Positions 47,560 through 59,102 of a stretch of DNA of 64,000 bases are shown here, one piece after another. Origin of the DNA: Trichuris trichiura (Eukaryota > Nematoda > Enoplea > Trichinellida > Trichuridae); assembly GCA_037903355.1 (NCBI GenBank), contig JBAJFE010000014.1, positions 2,480,001 to 2,544,000 of the forward strand, read 5' to 3'. Every line of letters begins with the position of its first letter. Position 1 is the stretch's first letter. The position numbers were made by a program, and so were the translations under genes. The notes below the pieces were generated by a model. The model did no database searches, was not told the origin of the DNA, and saw only the letters and a program-made list of their open reading frames with translations.

Positions 47560-47620
47560 GTCTTTTCGGAATTCACCTCTTTGCCGCCTCAGCCGGCGAA
47601 GGGGTGAATTCCGAAAAGAC
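47560..47620. repeat. 61-bp GC-rich hairpin
   Basis: Exact 18-bp arms (47560-47577 and 47603-47620), with further pairing inward across TCTTTGCC/GGCGAAGG, including a wobble pair. It is unlike its AT-rich surroundings. It could be a terminator-like or small-RNA precursor structure, or a foldback element. Confidence 0.6.
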
Positions 47621-48198
47621 TCTTTCAAACAACTTGCATTGAAAAGTAAACATAAAAGTTTGAAACTCGTATTTTATTAAAGTATATGCACAGCCTATGC
47701 ACACTGTACTTGCAGAAAAGCGCGACGAGTTTTGTGATCAAAACTTTTAGCAACGACAAATTTGGCGACGATTGCCCATTTTGTTCTCCTTACGCTTCCA
47801 GTATAAACCAGTACACTGCATGAATACTCAGTATTTAAGACCTCAGTTTTATGTAATGTCAAGTTCATGAGGCAGAACGCACCGCTGTTACCACAAACTT
47901 CCCTAGAGACTATTGTATTCATCGATTTAATCGTTCATACTGTGGAAGTCACGACAACCAACAATTCGTTGAAAAGTCATGGAAGAGACGGTCGAGCTTG
48001 TTCATCGGCATTAGATAGATCTTCCAGTCGCGCAATGATTCTTTAAAGCTTCATGCTGTTAGCCACGTCTGTTATCGTTAGGTGTTGAAAGTTTCATTCG
48101 CACTTGGTAATTTTACAAGATTTAGTACATATCTTTTCCAACCTTACTTCACGAGCATAGTGAACATGGTGATTAAGAACTACTGACTTGCTACTATT

Positions 48199-49626
48199 CT
48201 ATTGAGTAAGAACCAGCTTCTGCTCTTCTAAGCAGAGCTTCTCCTGGTCGTTGAGGACTTCCATTAAGGCGGAATAGATTGAATTGATTACCTTGCTGCC
48301 TTCATTCATCATACTCACTGTCGACAGAAAGTCTATGGAATTACCTAAATTTTTGCTAAAATAGCATATTTGACCAGGTGCAGTACTACATTGTCGATAA
48401 GCGCCAACCACAGCGGAACAATCAGCCCCAGACAACTCCACTTCGCTAAACAAAAAGTGATAAGGATTGTAAAAGACATATCCTTCTCACGTTGGATCAA
48501 TAAGGCAGTGACTACCTATTTTCACCACAGTTGCCAGTAAAGGTACATGAGACATATCGATTGTCAGGAATTCATCAGGATCCGCATTGAGGTCAACAAT
48601 AGTGGTCCCTTGCTCTTTAGCAGAACGAATGTCGATGACCGGTATGCGCATTGTGTGCAGCACCACGTTGGCAGCAATAGAGCATGTATCCACCAGATTA
48701 CCACAACATTGGAATACCAGAATGGCTATATGTACATGCCAGCAGAGTATTCCCGGCTTGACGCATAGGCTTGTTAGTGCTTTCGTTGAATTTATACGAA
48801 AAGCACTAGACAAATGAAAAATGACATTTTCCAATCTTTCATCCGTGTTGTTATCTACAAAGCAAGTTTATCACTTCGACTGCTGAAGCATCTATCGATC
48901 ATATTTTTGCTCAGTAGGAAAATTTAGAATAGACACAATCCGGGAACACAAGCGCCACTTTTAGCGTTACCTTAGTGGTCCTAATTCAGTCATTACTCAG
49001 CCGCCAGGAAGTACACTTTAAAAATTGACCTTAAGGGGTTAATTCGAGCAGAACATATCTTACTGAACCTTTATTATCACATTCTACCTTAGCAGGGCTT
49101 ACACAGTAGCGGAAAAAGCGCACGACCTAAAACTACGTTGAGAATTTTCGGAAGTCATAGTTGCAATTCAAAATTGCTAACGCTGTTACAAGCAAAAAGC
49201 CTTGTTTTTCTCTTCCTCATCTGCTTCGTATCGCGTGCTGGCGAAAACAAGATGTTTTCACCAAGAAGCTGAACGTACACTTACGCGAAAACTCTGCATC
49301 GATGTCATCACTAAGACCAGCCATGCTAATGGAGAAGTCCACGGACCCTTGATCAGGGTGTGCAAGAGTAGGTTTCTGTAGTTCAAGTCGCGCACCTGCA
49401 GTGACGCAACAGTCACCGAAGGTAACGGTAACTGACCCTGGCGAGGGATCGACAGGATTCACTCGAACGGTAATAGCCCGCGGCGATTGTAAGCTATTTG
49501 AGAGAAAATAAAAGTTTCAAGTTTAATAACGATGTATACGATAGGTTGCAACCTGCGACCATCCATTCTCAATCTGTCGGAAATGCCAGAGACAACGAGC
49601 TTCTTCTCGAACTCGCTCACGGACAT
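48199..49626 (-). CDS. EXOSC7: exosome complex component RRP42
   Basis: RNase PH-type ring subunit of the nuclear/cytoplasmic RNA exosome; structural and non-catalytic in animals by family. Exons in coding order: 49553-49626, 49285-49493, 48491-48854, 48199-48445; total 894 nt, 297 aa (human 291), phases agree. Landmarks: N-terminal helix then SGISDRLRMDGR; VTVTFGDCCV; LCVKPGILCWHVHIAILVFQCCGNLVDTCSIA split over the family pattern LCI.P....W...VD...L.CGGN..D; RIPVIDI; VPLLATVVKIG; C-terminal GSKVINSIYSALMEVL. Intron 2 (430 bp) is longer than the others (45-59 bp). The acceptor at 48855 was chosen because it gives a length match and keeps the phase. Confidence 0.88.
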
Positions 49627-50901
49627 CTTACTGCAATGAAAAACACCGTAATGTAAAGAGTTTAAAACGGTAAATTTCTTGAAAATAGGCAGCCAAGGTC
49701 AAATAATGCGAAAAGGATTCGAGAGTAATAGCAAATTTTTACTGGCCAAAGCAAGTCGCTTACGCTATCAGAGAAGTTAAACGACACAAGCATAGAGTTC
49801 AAGGCGCGGGGAAAATGAAGTATGGAAATAATAAGCATGATAGCATTAAGCAAAAAAAGAGGTTTAATTATTATATAAGGATGAAGACGTGATCCCGTTT
49901 GACAACAAAGGCAGAGGCCAAAGGTGCGGATACAGACAATGCGACTGATTTGGCTGGGTCGGCAACTGGTTCTTTTCAGCTAGCGGCAATTGCAATTCTT
50001 TCAGGTTTCACTGCTACCATACCTTCTGAAATCATCCGCATTGATGAACTGCCTTCCCTTCGGTTTCCGAAAAAGGAAACACCACACAAATGTGTCAGTT
50101 ATAAAATGATGCACTTTTACCCACAAGTAAATTAAGAGTTAAAGTTCTTAGCTACAAACTCCGTCAGTGCGCCATTCCCGCCGCCTAGTAAAGAACGTTG
50201 TGGAACGAGTGTAATGACCAACTTTTTACTGGCAAAGCAAAACATCTAATGTGCTACAGATGACCGCGTTAGTACAGTAAGACAACGACGATCGGGATAC
50301 GCAGGTATCGTCCTATGCAGTGGTCCCTACAAATATCAACAAACTAGAAAGTTATAAAAACCACTCATTTCCTTCAAATCTTCGACTCCTACTCCATTTT
50401 CCATTTTACAACAAGCGATTATAACCAACAGTTCAATAACAAACAAGAAACAACTACAGAACATTTCATTAGACAATGCTTGCTCTTCTATTTCTTTAAA
50501 ATGTTCCAATTAAGTGTACATAAAATTAAAGCAACAATGCAAATACAAGTAGCAATTCCTGAATTCTCTCTTAAGAGCTAAGTGAGGAATTGGAGGACTA
50601 AGTGCGAGGGCGCGTATGCACTCTGCAAGTGTGAAATAGGGAAAGTGATACTCATAAAGCAAGTTAGCCAGTCTATCAATATTTCAAATGAACATACAAA
50701 TAGAAAATTTCACTTGCACCTCACTTAAGACTTACCGTTACGCCAACTACTCAGAGCACCGTATGTCGCATTGAAATGCCATTGAATGTCACAACGTCGT
50801 GACTGTTGCTTTGTTCAACCTTATTCATTCGAACAACGTTTCAAGGCTTCCAGTACGAGATTCCCACCTCTCATTAGATTTGAACAACAAAAGGAAACTA
50901 C
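49627..50901. other. intergenic, mostly nothing recognised
   Basis: A plus frame at 49899-50135 (start codons for KAEAKGADTDNATDLAG) and the opposite strand around 49950-50030 (a tail ending VKPERIAIAAS) are both protein-like, but neither belongs to a gene model I can complete. Confidence 0.35.
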
Positions 50902-51046
50902 TGGAATGCATGCAATGACGTTTGCAAATTTCGGTCAACAGGAGCACTTAGAATACCTTTTAACGCTTGCCAGAGGTTTTCACATTTGTCGTAAGCGTAT
51001 GTCTGTAACCAAACAAAACGGTCTACCAGCGGACGGTTGGGCAATT
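50902..51046 (-). CDS. candidate exon of an unrecognised minus-strand gene
   Basis: Bounded by TTTTTTCAAAG at its 5' side and a GTAG donor at its 3' side. It encodes LPNRPLVDRFVWLQTY followed by AYDKCENLWQALKGILSAP and LQTSLHAF. A possible start exon (ATG about 51240, donor GTAAGC) and a last exon (ending LEALKRCSNE, 50820-50870) could join it, but one piece would be a 9-nt microexon and one intron 32 bp. I do not recognise the family. Confidence 0.3.
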
Positions 51047-51259
51047 CTTTGAAAAAATGCAAAGCACGACTAAAGTTTTGAATTCGGAGCTTTCAAAACG
51101 GTTTGGTCCTGCAGTCACGGAGGTTCTCGTCCAATTCGCCGATACGCGTGATAATGAGAAGCATCTCTTACCACTACTAAATTAGCAAAAAGTTATCATG
51201 CCAGACCGAACACAAGGAACTGCTTACCGCTCACCGTACGCATTTGCGGAACGACTTAA

Positions 51260-52328
51260 CCTGAGCACCTTTTACAGTCTGTCGATTGTGCTCATGAATA
51301 GGGTTGAAAAGGTTTTCTGTTTATCTCCTAAAATGTTGCACTTAATAAGATATCGTGACTAGTTGAAAACTCGACTTTTGTAAAAGAAATGTAGGTTCTT
51401 ATTTGAAATAAATAAATTGCCTTGTGATCAGTTGAGGCGGGTCTCCTCTAAATGCGTCAAGGGGTACAGTACGGCAACTGTAATGCAGGTAATAAAACAG
51501 AAAATTTGAGCTCCTGTTAATCATGGAGAAAGTGCATCACCTAAGCTTAAGCAGAAATGGACTCCTGTCTCACCTTCAGAAACCGCTACAGGAATGTTTT
51601 CTCCTTGCTGCTTACGGCTACTGTAACAGCAGCCCTCAGAAATTGATTCCCCCTGGCCATACAACATTTTCAGCTCAAGCTTGGGTGGCATACACTCACC
51701 ATGGCCAGTAAAGGCTTAAGTTTTTCAGTGTTGCCTGCATTAGAGCTAATGGATTAACTGAAGGACCCTGGGAGCCGATTAATAAGTGCAACTAGAAGAG
51801 TGGCTTCTATGTCAGTTATTGGATTGGTTTTAAACACATAACTTTTCATAATGGATTTGTCCATTTACATATTATAGAATTTGTTTACGAGATATCCTGA
51901 TGGATTGAACAAATAGTAAATTTCGAGTCCCTTCTGGACGTGCTTCTGGTAGAAAAAGCGGCATGCTTTGGGAACTGTGCTTAACGGGATCAGTTAACGC
52001 GTTGATGATGTTGAACTGCTTTAAAGTTTGTTCAGCTTATTGAGTTTGTTATCATTCAAGCATTTCCATATTGTCATTAGTTGTTCTCTTTTATCAGGAA
52101 TATTTTTAAGCTTCTTAATTTTTTTAAGCACTGAATTTTTAACGGAGCATGAGGCACATGCAACTTTACTTTGAAGTGAACGTGTTCTAAAAACGTTGAC
52201 TCAGTGCCAGTGTTCTTCACTGCGAAGGAACGGTATGTTTACCAACAGCTACGCCGCAATTATCACACTTTTAGCCTCAACCAAACAGGAAGCAGCAACT
52301 GCGCAGTTTAATCAGAAACAAACCGGGT
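51260..52328. other. intergenic, nothing recognised
   Basis: AT-rich downstream region of the tyrosinase gene. No polyadenylation signal or exon can be supported. Confidence 0.45.
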
Positions 52329-53778
52329 TTATGCGCATCTTGTGTCAACACAAGTCGACTTATAGCAAACATCCAATCCTTCATATCCGCCGCAGTCTCC
52401 CCCTTTGACTACTTTGCTGACGCAGCGATAAAAACGAGTATCGCAGAATAAGTAAGGCGAACCGCAAGTTGGATTTTCATGGGAACAGGTTGGCGAACCT
52501 TGATACTTGTAAAAAATCCTGGTATACTCGTTTGACATACCATCGATGTTTAATATGGAAAATGGTAACATCTGAGCGTCAGCACGGTGCGCTGCTGTGC
52601 AGGTCGCATTTCCAGTGGGATAGGAGGTTTCTCTTTCTTCCGGGGTCTGTCTCAATTGCCTGTATTGTTCCCAAACTCTGTCAATGAAAGTGTGATGCAG
52701 CCAGAAGACCGGATCATTTGGAGAGTAGGGAACAACGCTCATTTGTCCACCTATCCAAGTGTGGACCGACCCATGAATCTGAAAATGTCAAATGAGAACG
52801 GTAGCAGTTGTTCGGAAGAAACTTGCAGTTTCAAAGAATGGGTCCACGCATTCCGTTAAATGAGCAAAGTCAGGCCGATCTAAAATGTACTGAATATCTG
52901 AGGGACGGAACAGTGTGCCAGCTCCGCTTCTGCCAACAGCTCGGTTTAATTTTTTCCCATCCGTTGCCATCCAGTTGGCAAAGGGACCTGTCACTACGTC
53001 GCCATTTCCATTTCCCATGAACTCTTCTGACCACATGATGGAATCCCTTGGAGTTGGCAATGGATCATCTAGCGTTGTATCAAAGTATGGTAAGCCAATA
53101 GAGGGATCTATTGATCGCAAAGCCGTTTCGAAGCTGAAAGTAGAAATATCATGATGGGTATGAATGCGGCAAAATATACAGGCGCAAGTATTCTCTATGC
53201 CAGGGAAGAAAGGCAGCGCCTAAGTGAGCACCGGGCGATCGATCAGCTTGATGCATTTCTACGAAGGTATCATAGGGGATAGGCTGACCGCTTCCACTTT
53301 TCAGCTGATTAATAGCAACATGAAAACGAGTTCTCTCGTCATCAGATAGCGTCCGATATTCCCTTCTTAGAGCAGGGGTTCGAGCCTGACGTTTCTTCCT
53401 CCAACTTACATCCTTTTGATCGAACTCCAAACAGTTTTGCAGATCACGACATGAACAGAGCTTCTTAAATGCCGTGTATTCGTTTTCTTCCATGTACTTG
53501 GTAGGTTCCTCAGGATTCTCTACTTCGTTATACCAGGGAAGGTTGGAAATGCAGTAGTAGCTGCACTGTGTTTCCGAGAGTCGATACTGGAAGTTGGAAT
53601 TACCCAAACTTCTGATTTTACGCACGCATTCATTAGACGTCGAGTTGATATACTTGAATAAATCTGCTTCAACACTCCAAAGGTTTCCGACTGGATTACG
53701 GTCCAAATGAGGCGGTGCAGCACCATTGGACCCAACAAGCAACCGAAGGAATAGCAACCACAGTGCAGCAGAATTCAT
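52329..53778 (-). CDS. secreted tyrosinase (type 3 copper oxidase)
   Basis: Oxidises phenols to quinones; in worms tyrosinases are linked to cuticle or eggshell tanning (family knowledge). Exons in coding order: 53180-53778, 52827-53133, 52329-52778; total 1356 nt, 451 aa. Signal peptide: MNSAALWLLFLRLLVGSNGA. CuA site: EMHQAD, AHLGAAFLPWHREYLRLFE (three His, about residues 170-200). CuB site: IHGSVHTWIGGQMS and NDPVFWLHHTFIDRVW. Cys-rich N-terminal region (CSYYC, CSCRDLQNC) and a C-terminal tail with about ten Cys after residue 395, which could be a disulphide-rich extension; it is not a clear ShK domain. Intron 1 is 46 bp; intron 2 (52779-52826) uses a GC donor (GCAAGT). All six copper-ligand His are present, so the enzyme should be active. 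Confidence 0.9.
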
Positions 53779-53827
53779 ATTGTCTTCTCACCTCCCAGCA
53801 GTGCTAGGTTCCCCCTGCTGAATTCTG

Positions 53828-53835
53828 CTTATATA
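53828..53835 (-). promoter_or_regulatory. TATA box of the tyrosinase gene
   Basis: TATATAAG on the minus strand, about 50 bp before the ATG, which would give a 5' UTR of about 20 nt. Position and sequence are typical; function is inferred. Confidence 0.5.
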
Positions 53836-54977
53836 AATGTCTAATTTACATATGCATATAAGTAATACGAACAGTTTAGTAACTAGGTCAATCTTGCTTT
53901 CCCTGCTAGTTTGACCTATTGAAAAACCGCAGATTAAATTTGCATAAAGGTGTGAGGATTCGAAGCTGACTCTGTTTCCAGAAACTTCTGTGATTCAACG
54001 GAGATGTATAACATCACTTTACCTAATATATTGAGCGCAAAGCTGCTAGTAACAAGCGTTTCATTTTTCATGCTTTTTTAGACTTCGCCTTCAGTATTTT
54101 AAATTATCCACTCCATGTAAACAAGCAGCTGCATATTTTCATTGCGTGTAGCTTTCGGAAGATCTTCAGCTTCGTTTCCAGGACGACTTGTCACTTGAAT
54201 AGCTAGTCAGATGGATAAGATTCCTTCCCAATCTGTTTCTACGGCTCTCCTATTCTTATAGACAGAACAAGTTTTCAACAGATGAGATTTTAGTGAAAAA
54301 TAAGTCGAAGGAAACTTTCCGTAATAATTCAACCAGTTGATTCATTAAATTGCTTCAAGGCCCTTGCAGGTAATCAATGTTCATTCAGCAAAGGAACTAT
54401 TTCGCTGACGTTCAGCATTGAATTCAGCTCAAGTTATACTGTTTTTTCTGCAATTTAAAGTATACTAAGATATATTTACGAATTTCCATTTATCTGCAAG
54501 CTAAATTAATTGACAAAGTGCAAATCACAACATGCAAGGCACAAGTACGCTGGCAACGCGTCTGTTCTCAGCAGCAGAGAACTTCTCTACATCGTATTAC
54601 TGCAGCTAAGTTACTTACTTATCAGTTTGAATTATAAATTAAGACTGCACCGATGAGAGACAGTGTCAGCAGTATCAGAGGTGTTGAGCAACTTGCGCTA
54701 CTTTATGTCATTAACGTGGTAAAGCTCTTATCTTCTAAAATGTAGTAGATAAAAATTACATGGCCAGACAGTGTTGCAGCACGATTCTCTATAGAGAAAA
54801 TTCTTACTGAGGTTGTTAAGAGGTATATAAGAACATCCCTATGGCGAGTTGAAGCTTGTCTTTATTTACCTAACGGAGAGCAAACTGGCGTAAACCGAAT
54901 TTCTTTGGCAGCGCAACTATTCGAGATCTTGCCTTCCAGGCGCCCAACCGTCGTACTGTAAGTTTGTCGGCCTCCTG
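53836..54977. other. intergenic with truncated hammerhead-like relic
   Basis: At 54151-54169 (minus) CTGAAGA is followed almost directly by CGAAAGCTA: the stem II hairpin is missing. The rest is AT-rich and unremarkable. Confidence 0.4.
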
Positions 54978-55151
54978 TCCTGCCCAAACCTAACCCTAAG
55001 TCTAAACATGAAGCCTACGTCTTGGCTTAGATTCAAGTAAGGGTAAAAACAGTGACCGGGCATGCTCCCCAATAAAGGCACCCCAAGTTAAGGGCACGTT
55101 TGCCAGAAAAGAACCTGCGTTTTTAAGACGGTGGGGCAGCTAAAAGACAAG
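54978..55151 (+). repeat. dispersed repeat, copy 1
   Basis: Matches 61567-61750 over about 170 bp in the same orientation. Shared blocks include GTCTAAA..AAGCCT, TTAAGGGCA.G.TTGCCAGA and GAACCTGC. It lies directly before the PLE. Non-coding, family unknown. Confidence 0.5.
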
Positions 55152-55284
55152 ATTCCATATGCTTGTGTTTCATATCGTTCAGTTAAGTATGGTAAACTAT
55201 TTTGGTTTTCGTATTGAAAATATCTTTATTACAGATTCTCTCCCGTTGAGAAGTAAAATAAAAAGATTTTTTCTTCCTTCTGAA

Positions 55285-55314
55285 ACTTTTGGGTCTGCCG
55301 CGACCCGTCTTCAG
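55285..55314 (-). ncRNA. hammerhead-like motif in inverted 5' pLTR, core mutated
   Basis: Minus strand: CTGAAGA, C, stem GGGTC/GACCC, then AAAAGT in place of GAAAGC. Loss of the invariant GAA G should abolish activity. Confidence 0.45.
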
Positions 55315-57934
55315 CGGTCCAATGAAGTTTGTGGTGGTTACTGAGACGACATTTGTCTTCCGTAATAAAGATATTTTCAATATGAAAACACACGCTCCCG
55401 TACAAAAGCATCATGTTTTCAAGACTATAAAGGGTGAGTACGGTACACCCCTTCTGTCAGCTGCACGACATTTGGAACACACACGTGTTAAAGTAGGACT
55501 CACACAGGGTCAACTAACTTTCCTGCTTAAACGTAGAGATCATGGAATTTTACCCAATTGCTTCAAGCTAAAATAGGGCCAGTATGTAGATAATCAAACC
55601 AGAAGAATCTTATTTACGGCTGGATTATCGCTACTACGAAATATTATAAGAAAACACAGGTCCACTCTAGCAAAACTACGAGCAGATTACATTCGCACGC
55701 TGGATTTCCTCAGAACATGGTTACACAAAAATATTTATGAAACCCTGATCAATCACGTGGAATTCGCTACAAAAACGGTATGCACTTCACAAAAGCATGT
55801 ACTAAAAAGGAAATTTGACAGTCTTCTAATCAGGCCCCAGAAGACATCTTCACACTCTTACAGGAGTTCTCCACAAAGAAACACTGCGACAAAGCTAAGC
55901 ACGGGAGTTATTAACCTTAGCTCTGCACCTCTAAATGAGAGTGAGAGAACTATGTTAGAAAAAGGACTAAACTTCGTCCCAACTCCCAAAAAGCCACCTT
56001 TTCTCGACATCATTGTCTCCACTGAGGACAGCCTATCTTCAGTTGACCCACAGATAGCCACACGGATTAGGAATGGTTTAGCTTCAATTATCCTAGGTCA
56101 CAGCTTTAACAACACTCAAAACTTAAACCGATACGAGATGAATTGCTTACGTCAACTAACACAACAATCCAGCAGAATTATCACAAAAGCAGATAAAGGA
56201 AATAGAATAGTTCTACTGGACAGAAACACCTACATTGAAAAGATGACAACTATATTAAACACAGAGAATTACACACCTCTACCCGCAGATCCTACAGAAG
56301 CCTCTCGGAAAAATCTCCGTTCTCTTCTCGTTACGCTTGCCGCAGAGACCAAAGAATCAGAAATATCCAAATTAGCAACACATCTTAAATTCGCGTCGAA
56401 TTATAGACCCCCTGAGCTATACGGGCTTCCCAAGGTACACAAACCGAATGTCCCACTAAGACCAATAGTATCTACAATCAACAGCACTACAAGCGAGCTC
56501 AGTCGATACTTAAAAAGGATCATCAAACCCTTAACCGGCAAAGAACCCTCTTTCGTCAAAAATAGCAAATCTTTCGTCAATGAAATACGAAACCATCACT
56601 TGAAACCCGATGAGATTCTAGTTAGTTACGATGTAAAAAATTTATTCCCGAGCATTCCAGTGCCAGACACATTGGAGATGTTGTACAGCCTCCTCAATGC
56701 AGATACAAGTCTATCCAGCAGAACAAAGTTAAATCCCTTTCACATTATCAAGCTGGTTTCCTTTTGCATGCAAAATGTCAATTACTTCACCTTTGACAAC
56801 AAATACTACAAACAATCCAGCGGAGTCCCAATGGGCAGTTCTTTATCCCCAGTCTTAGCAGAAGTTTTTATGGAAAACCTTGAAAGAAGAATTTTCGAAA
56901 ACATAGACAGACAAATCGCCCCGCTCCTCTTCAAAAGATATGTGGACGATATCTTTGTAATTATCAAGGCCGGAAAAGAAGAACAATTTCTACAATTCCT
57001 CAACAACATGCGCCCAAACCAGATAGTCTTCACCATGGAAAAAGAAGAAAACAAAAGTCTTCCCTTTCTAGATGTGCTTATTATTCGCACAAATGAAGGG
57101 CTTAAAACCAGAGTCTATAGGAAACCCACGCAGACTGAACAATATCTCAACTTCTCATCACATCATCCACGATCAGTAATGCGTGGAATCCTCTCCGGAA
57201 TGGTCGATAGGGCAGTCAATATATGTGACCCTGAATATCTACAGCCGGAACTTAACTATATTAGAAAAGTCTTCTACAAAAATCATCCTAAATCCTTCAT
57301 TGACCGAGTATTCAAATACAGGCTACACAAAGGTAAAGCTCCTGATCCTAATACCTCACTATATCCACGTTTAGTTGTTCCATATGTGGCGGGACTAGGC
57401 GAAAAGTTTATTCAGCTAAGTAAAAGATTGGGTTTCAGAGTCTTTTTCAAAAATTCTCCCAATCTGAGATCAATTCTCCGGACGGACAAAAGGAAAATTC
57501 CCATAAACGAAAGAACGGGTCTCATCTACGCGATCGAATGATCTTGTTCAGCAGTTTACGTCGGCGAAACAGGGAATACTTTAGAACACCGATTCCAAGA
57601 ACACATAAGGAAACTAAACAGTTACAACAATGCAAAAAGTAGCCTACACAATATGCACTCCCCAATACCTCGCCGCGGAAGACCAATGTTGGATCCAACA
57701 AAAACCATGGAAAAGGCAATTCAAGCTTCCGCGGTGGTAGAACATGCGGTGAATTGCAAACAGCCCCTCCATCCAAGAGCCCTTTGCTATGAAAGTAACC
57801 TACACCTAAGAAAACTAAAAGAGGCTCTCTATATTAGAAACAACGTGACTTTCAATCGAGACCAAGGGGCAGACATTAGTGATTTATGGACAAATATCAT
57901 TACACTCCACAATTATTGTTCCCTTAATAGTTGA
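55289..57934 (+). pseudogene. PLE polyprotein: reverse transcriptase plus GIY-YIG endonuclease, two nonsense codons
   Basis: A single frame runs from within the 5' pLTR to 57934 with only two stops: TAG at 55574 and TGA at 57539. The long middle ORF (55757-57541) carries RT motifs in order: ADKGNRIVLLD; YGLPKVHKPNVPLRPIVS (about residue 220); LVSYDVKNLFPSIPV; SGVPMGSSLSPVLAEVFM; RYVDDIFVI (about 395); LPFLDVLI. After the TGA the same frame encodes the GIY-YIG nuclease (AVYVGETGNTLEHRF, VEHA, LRKLKEALYIRNN, NRDQGADISDLW). The TGA falls where PLE proteins usually have Cys (IEC.C). The coding start is uncertain. The element is probably recent but dead. Confidence 0.85.
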
Positions 57935-58175
57935 CACACAAGCTAAAATCAATGGGAACTGAAACACTGAAGAAAAATCAAATCACGTTTTTGGAACAAA
58001 GGGATAAAAATTGAAAACGAAACTACAAGGTCAGCCCATGCATTAACAGATTTCTACAAGAATAATGGCAGCTGACAGACACAGATGAAGAACTTTTAAA
58101 ACTCTCGTTTTAAACGTTGATAAGTGACGGAAGACAAATGTCGTCTCAGTAACCACCACAAACGTCATTGGACCG

Positions 58176-58207
58176 CTGAAGACGGGTCGCGGCAGACCCG
58201 AAAGCTT
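58176..58207 (+). ncRNA. hammerhead-ribozyme-like motif in PLE 3' pLTR
   Basis: CCG, CTGAAGA, C, stem GGGTC/GACCC around GCGGCA, GAAA, GCTT, CGG. Cleavage is predicted between 58207 and 58208. All core bases are present. It is on the same strand as the reverse transcriptase. Confidence 0.6.
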
Positions 58208-58330
58208 CGGAAGGAAGAAAAAATCTTTTTATTTTACTTCTCAACGGGAGAGAATCCGTAATAAAGATATTTTCAATATGAAAACACACGCTCCCGTACA
58301 AAAGCATGTTTTCACAACTATTTTGGTTGT

Positions 58331-59102
58331 CCATGTTATCTCAGCAGTTGACCAAGGATTTTTCTGTTCAAAACTAAATGAAAATGAAGCACTATTTCGA
58401 AAGTGGATTTATAGTAACAGAGGCAAAGGCTTTTATGACCGATATTCAAGGTAACATACACAAAATGAACGTTACCAGAAATAGCAGTCGTGAGGTACTA
58501 TTCAATAGGTTCTACCAGAAAACGTCGAAAACGCAATCCTAAAAGGTAAAATCCTGAATTATCAAACTTGCCTGCGTTCTCCTGTCCCTCAAAGTTGACA
58601 TACGCCACCTAAGCCTAAACCGAAAATGGAGAAAGGGATACGCATATAGTTCTTATCTTTGGCTTTAGGTTTAAACGCCATACACCAACCTTGCCTACTG
58701 GGACTTATTTCTTTCATAATTTTGGCCATTCAGAATTTTTAACCGCACCGTATTCAATTTCAACTGTTCAAATTATAGTTTAGAGTGTCCGTCATAACTA
58801 ACTGGGATTGCGCCTTTCGTCCGCACGTTGACGGCGAACTGCGAGTAGTCTGAAACCTCCAAAAGCTATGTTTACAACAGTCGCGGCGGTTACAAAAGAA
58901 AATAAATCACATCAATTACAGTTTAATTCGACTGGCAAAACTTCGCCCACCTTTTTCAATAAGACTTCTTCACGAGAAAAGAATGAACAAATGGGGAAAA
59001 GGACACAATCTGTGCACGATTCGTAGAAAACGTATGTCGGATTCAGTCTGCGAAAAGAAATGCGTTAAAAACATTCAGTCTTTTCCAACAGGAGCCTCAA
59101 AG
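58331..59102. other. intergenic, nothing recognised
   Basis: Spacer between the PLE and the 3' end of NFS1. The segment 58570-58700 has weak similarity to the dispersed repeat at 54978. Confidence 0.4.

Larger units (their letters stand above)
44041..48198. other. gene-poor region with two hairpins and a decayed hammerhead-like relic
   Basis: Outside the hairpins (45028-45099, 47560-47620) and the relic at 46113-46143 I see only short frames. The 91-codon frame at 46957-47232 (+) is protein-like in its first half but unrecognised. Confidence 0.4.
55200..58330 (+). mobile_element. Penelope-like retroelement, near complete
   Basis: One coding frame flanked by pLTR sequences. The 5' side has an inverted pLTR copy (55204-55372) followed directly by a short direct segment (55370-55425). 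The 3' pLTR runs from about 58125 to 58325 with a hammerhead-like motif. Blocks such as AAGATATTTTCAATATG and ACACACGCTCCCGTAC occur at both ends. Inverted-plus-direct pLTRs are typical of PLE insertions. Confidence 0.85.

Noticed and set aside
52587..53154. plus-strand ORFs over tyrosinase
   Set aside because: Antisense shadows of the copper-binding exons.
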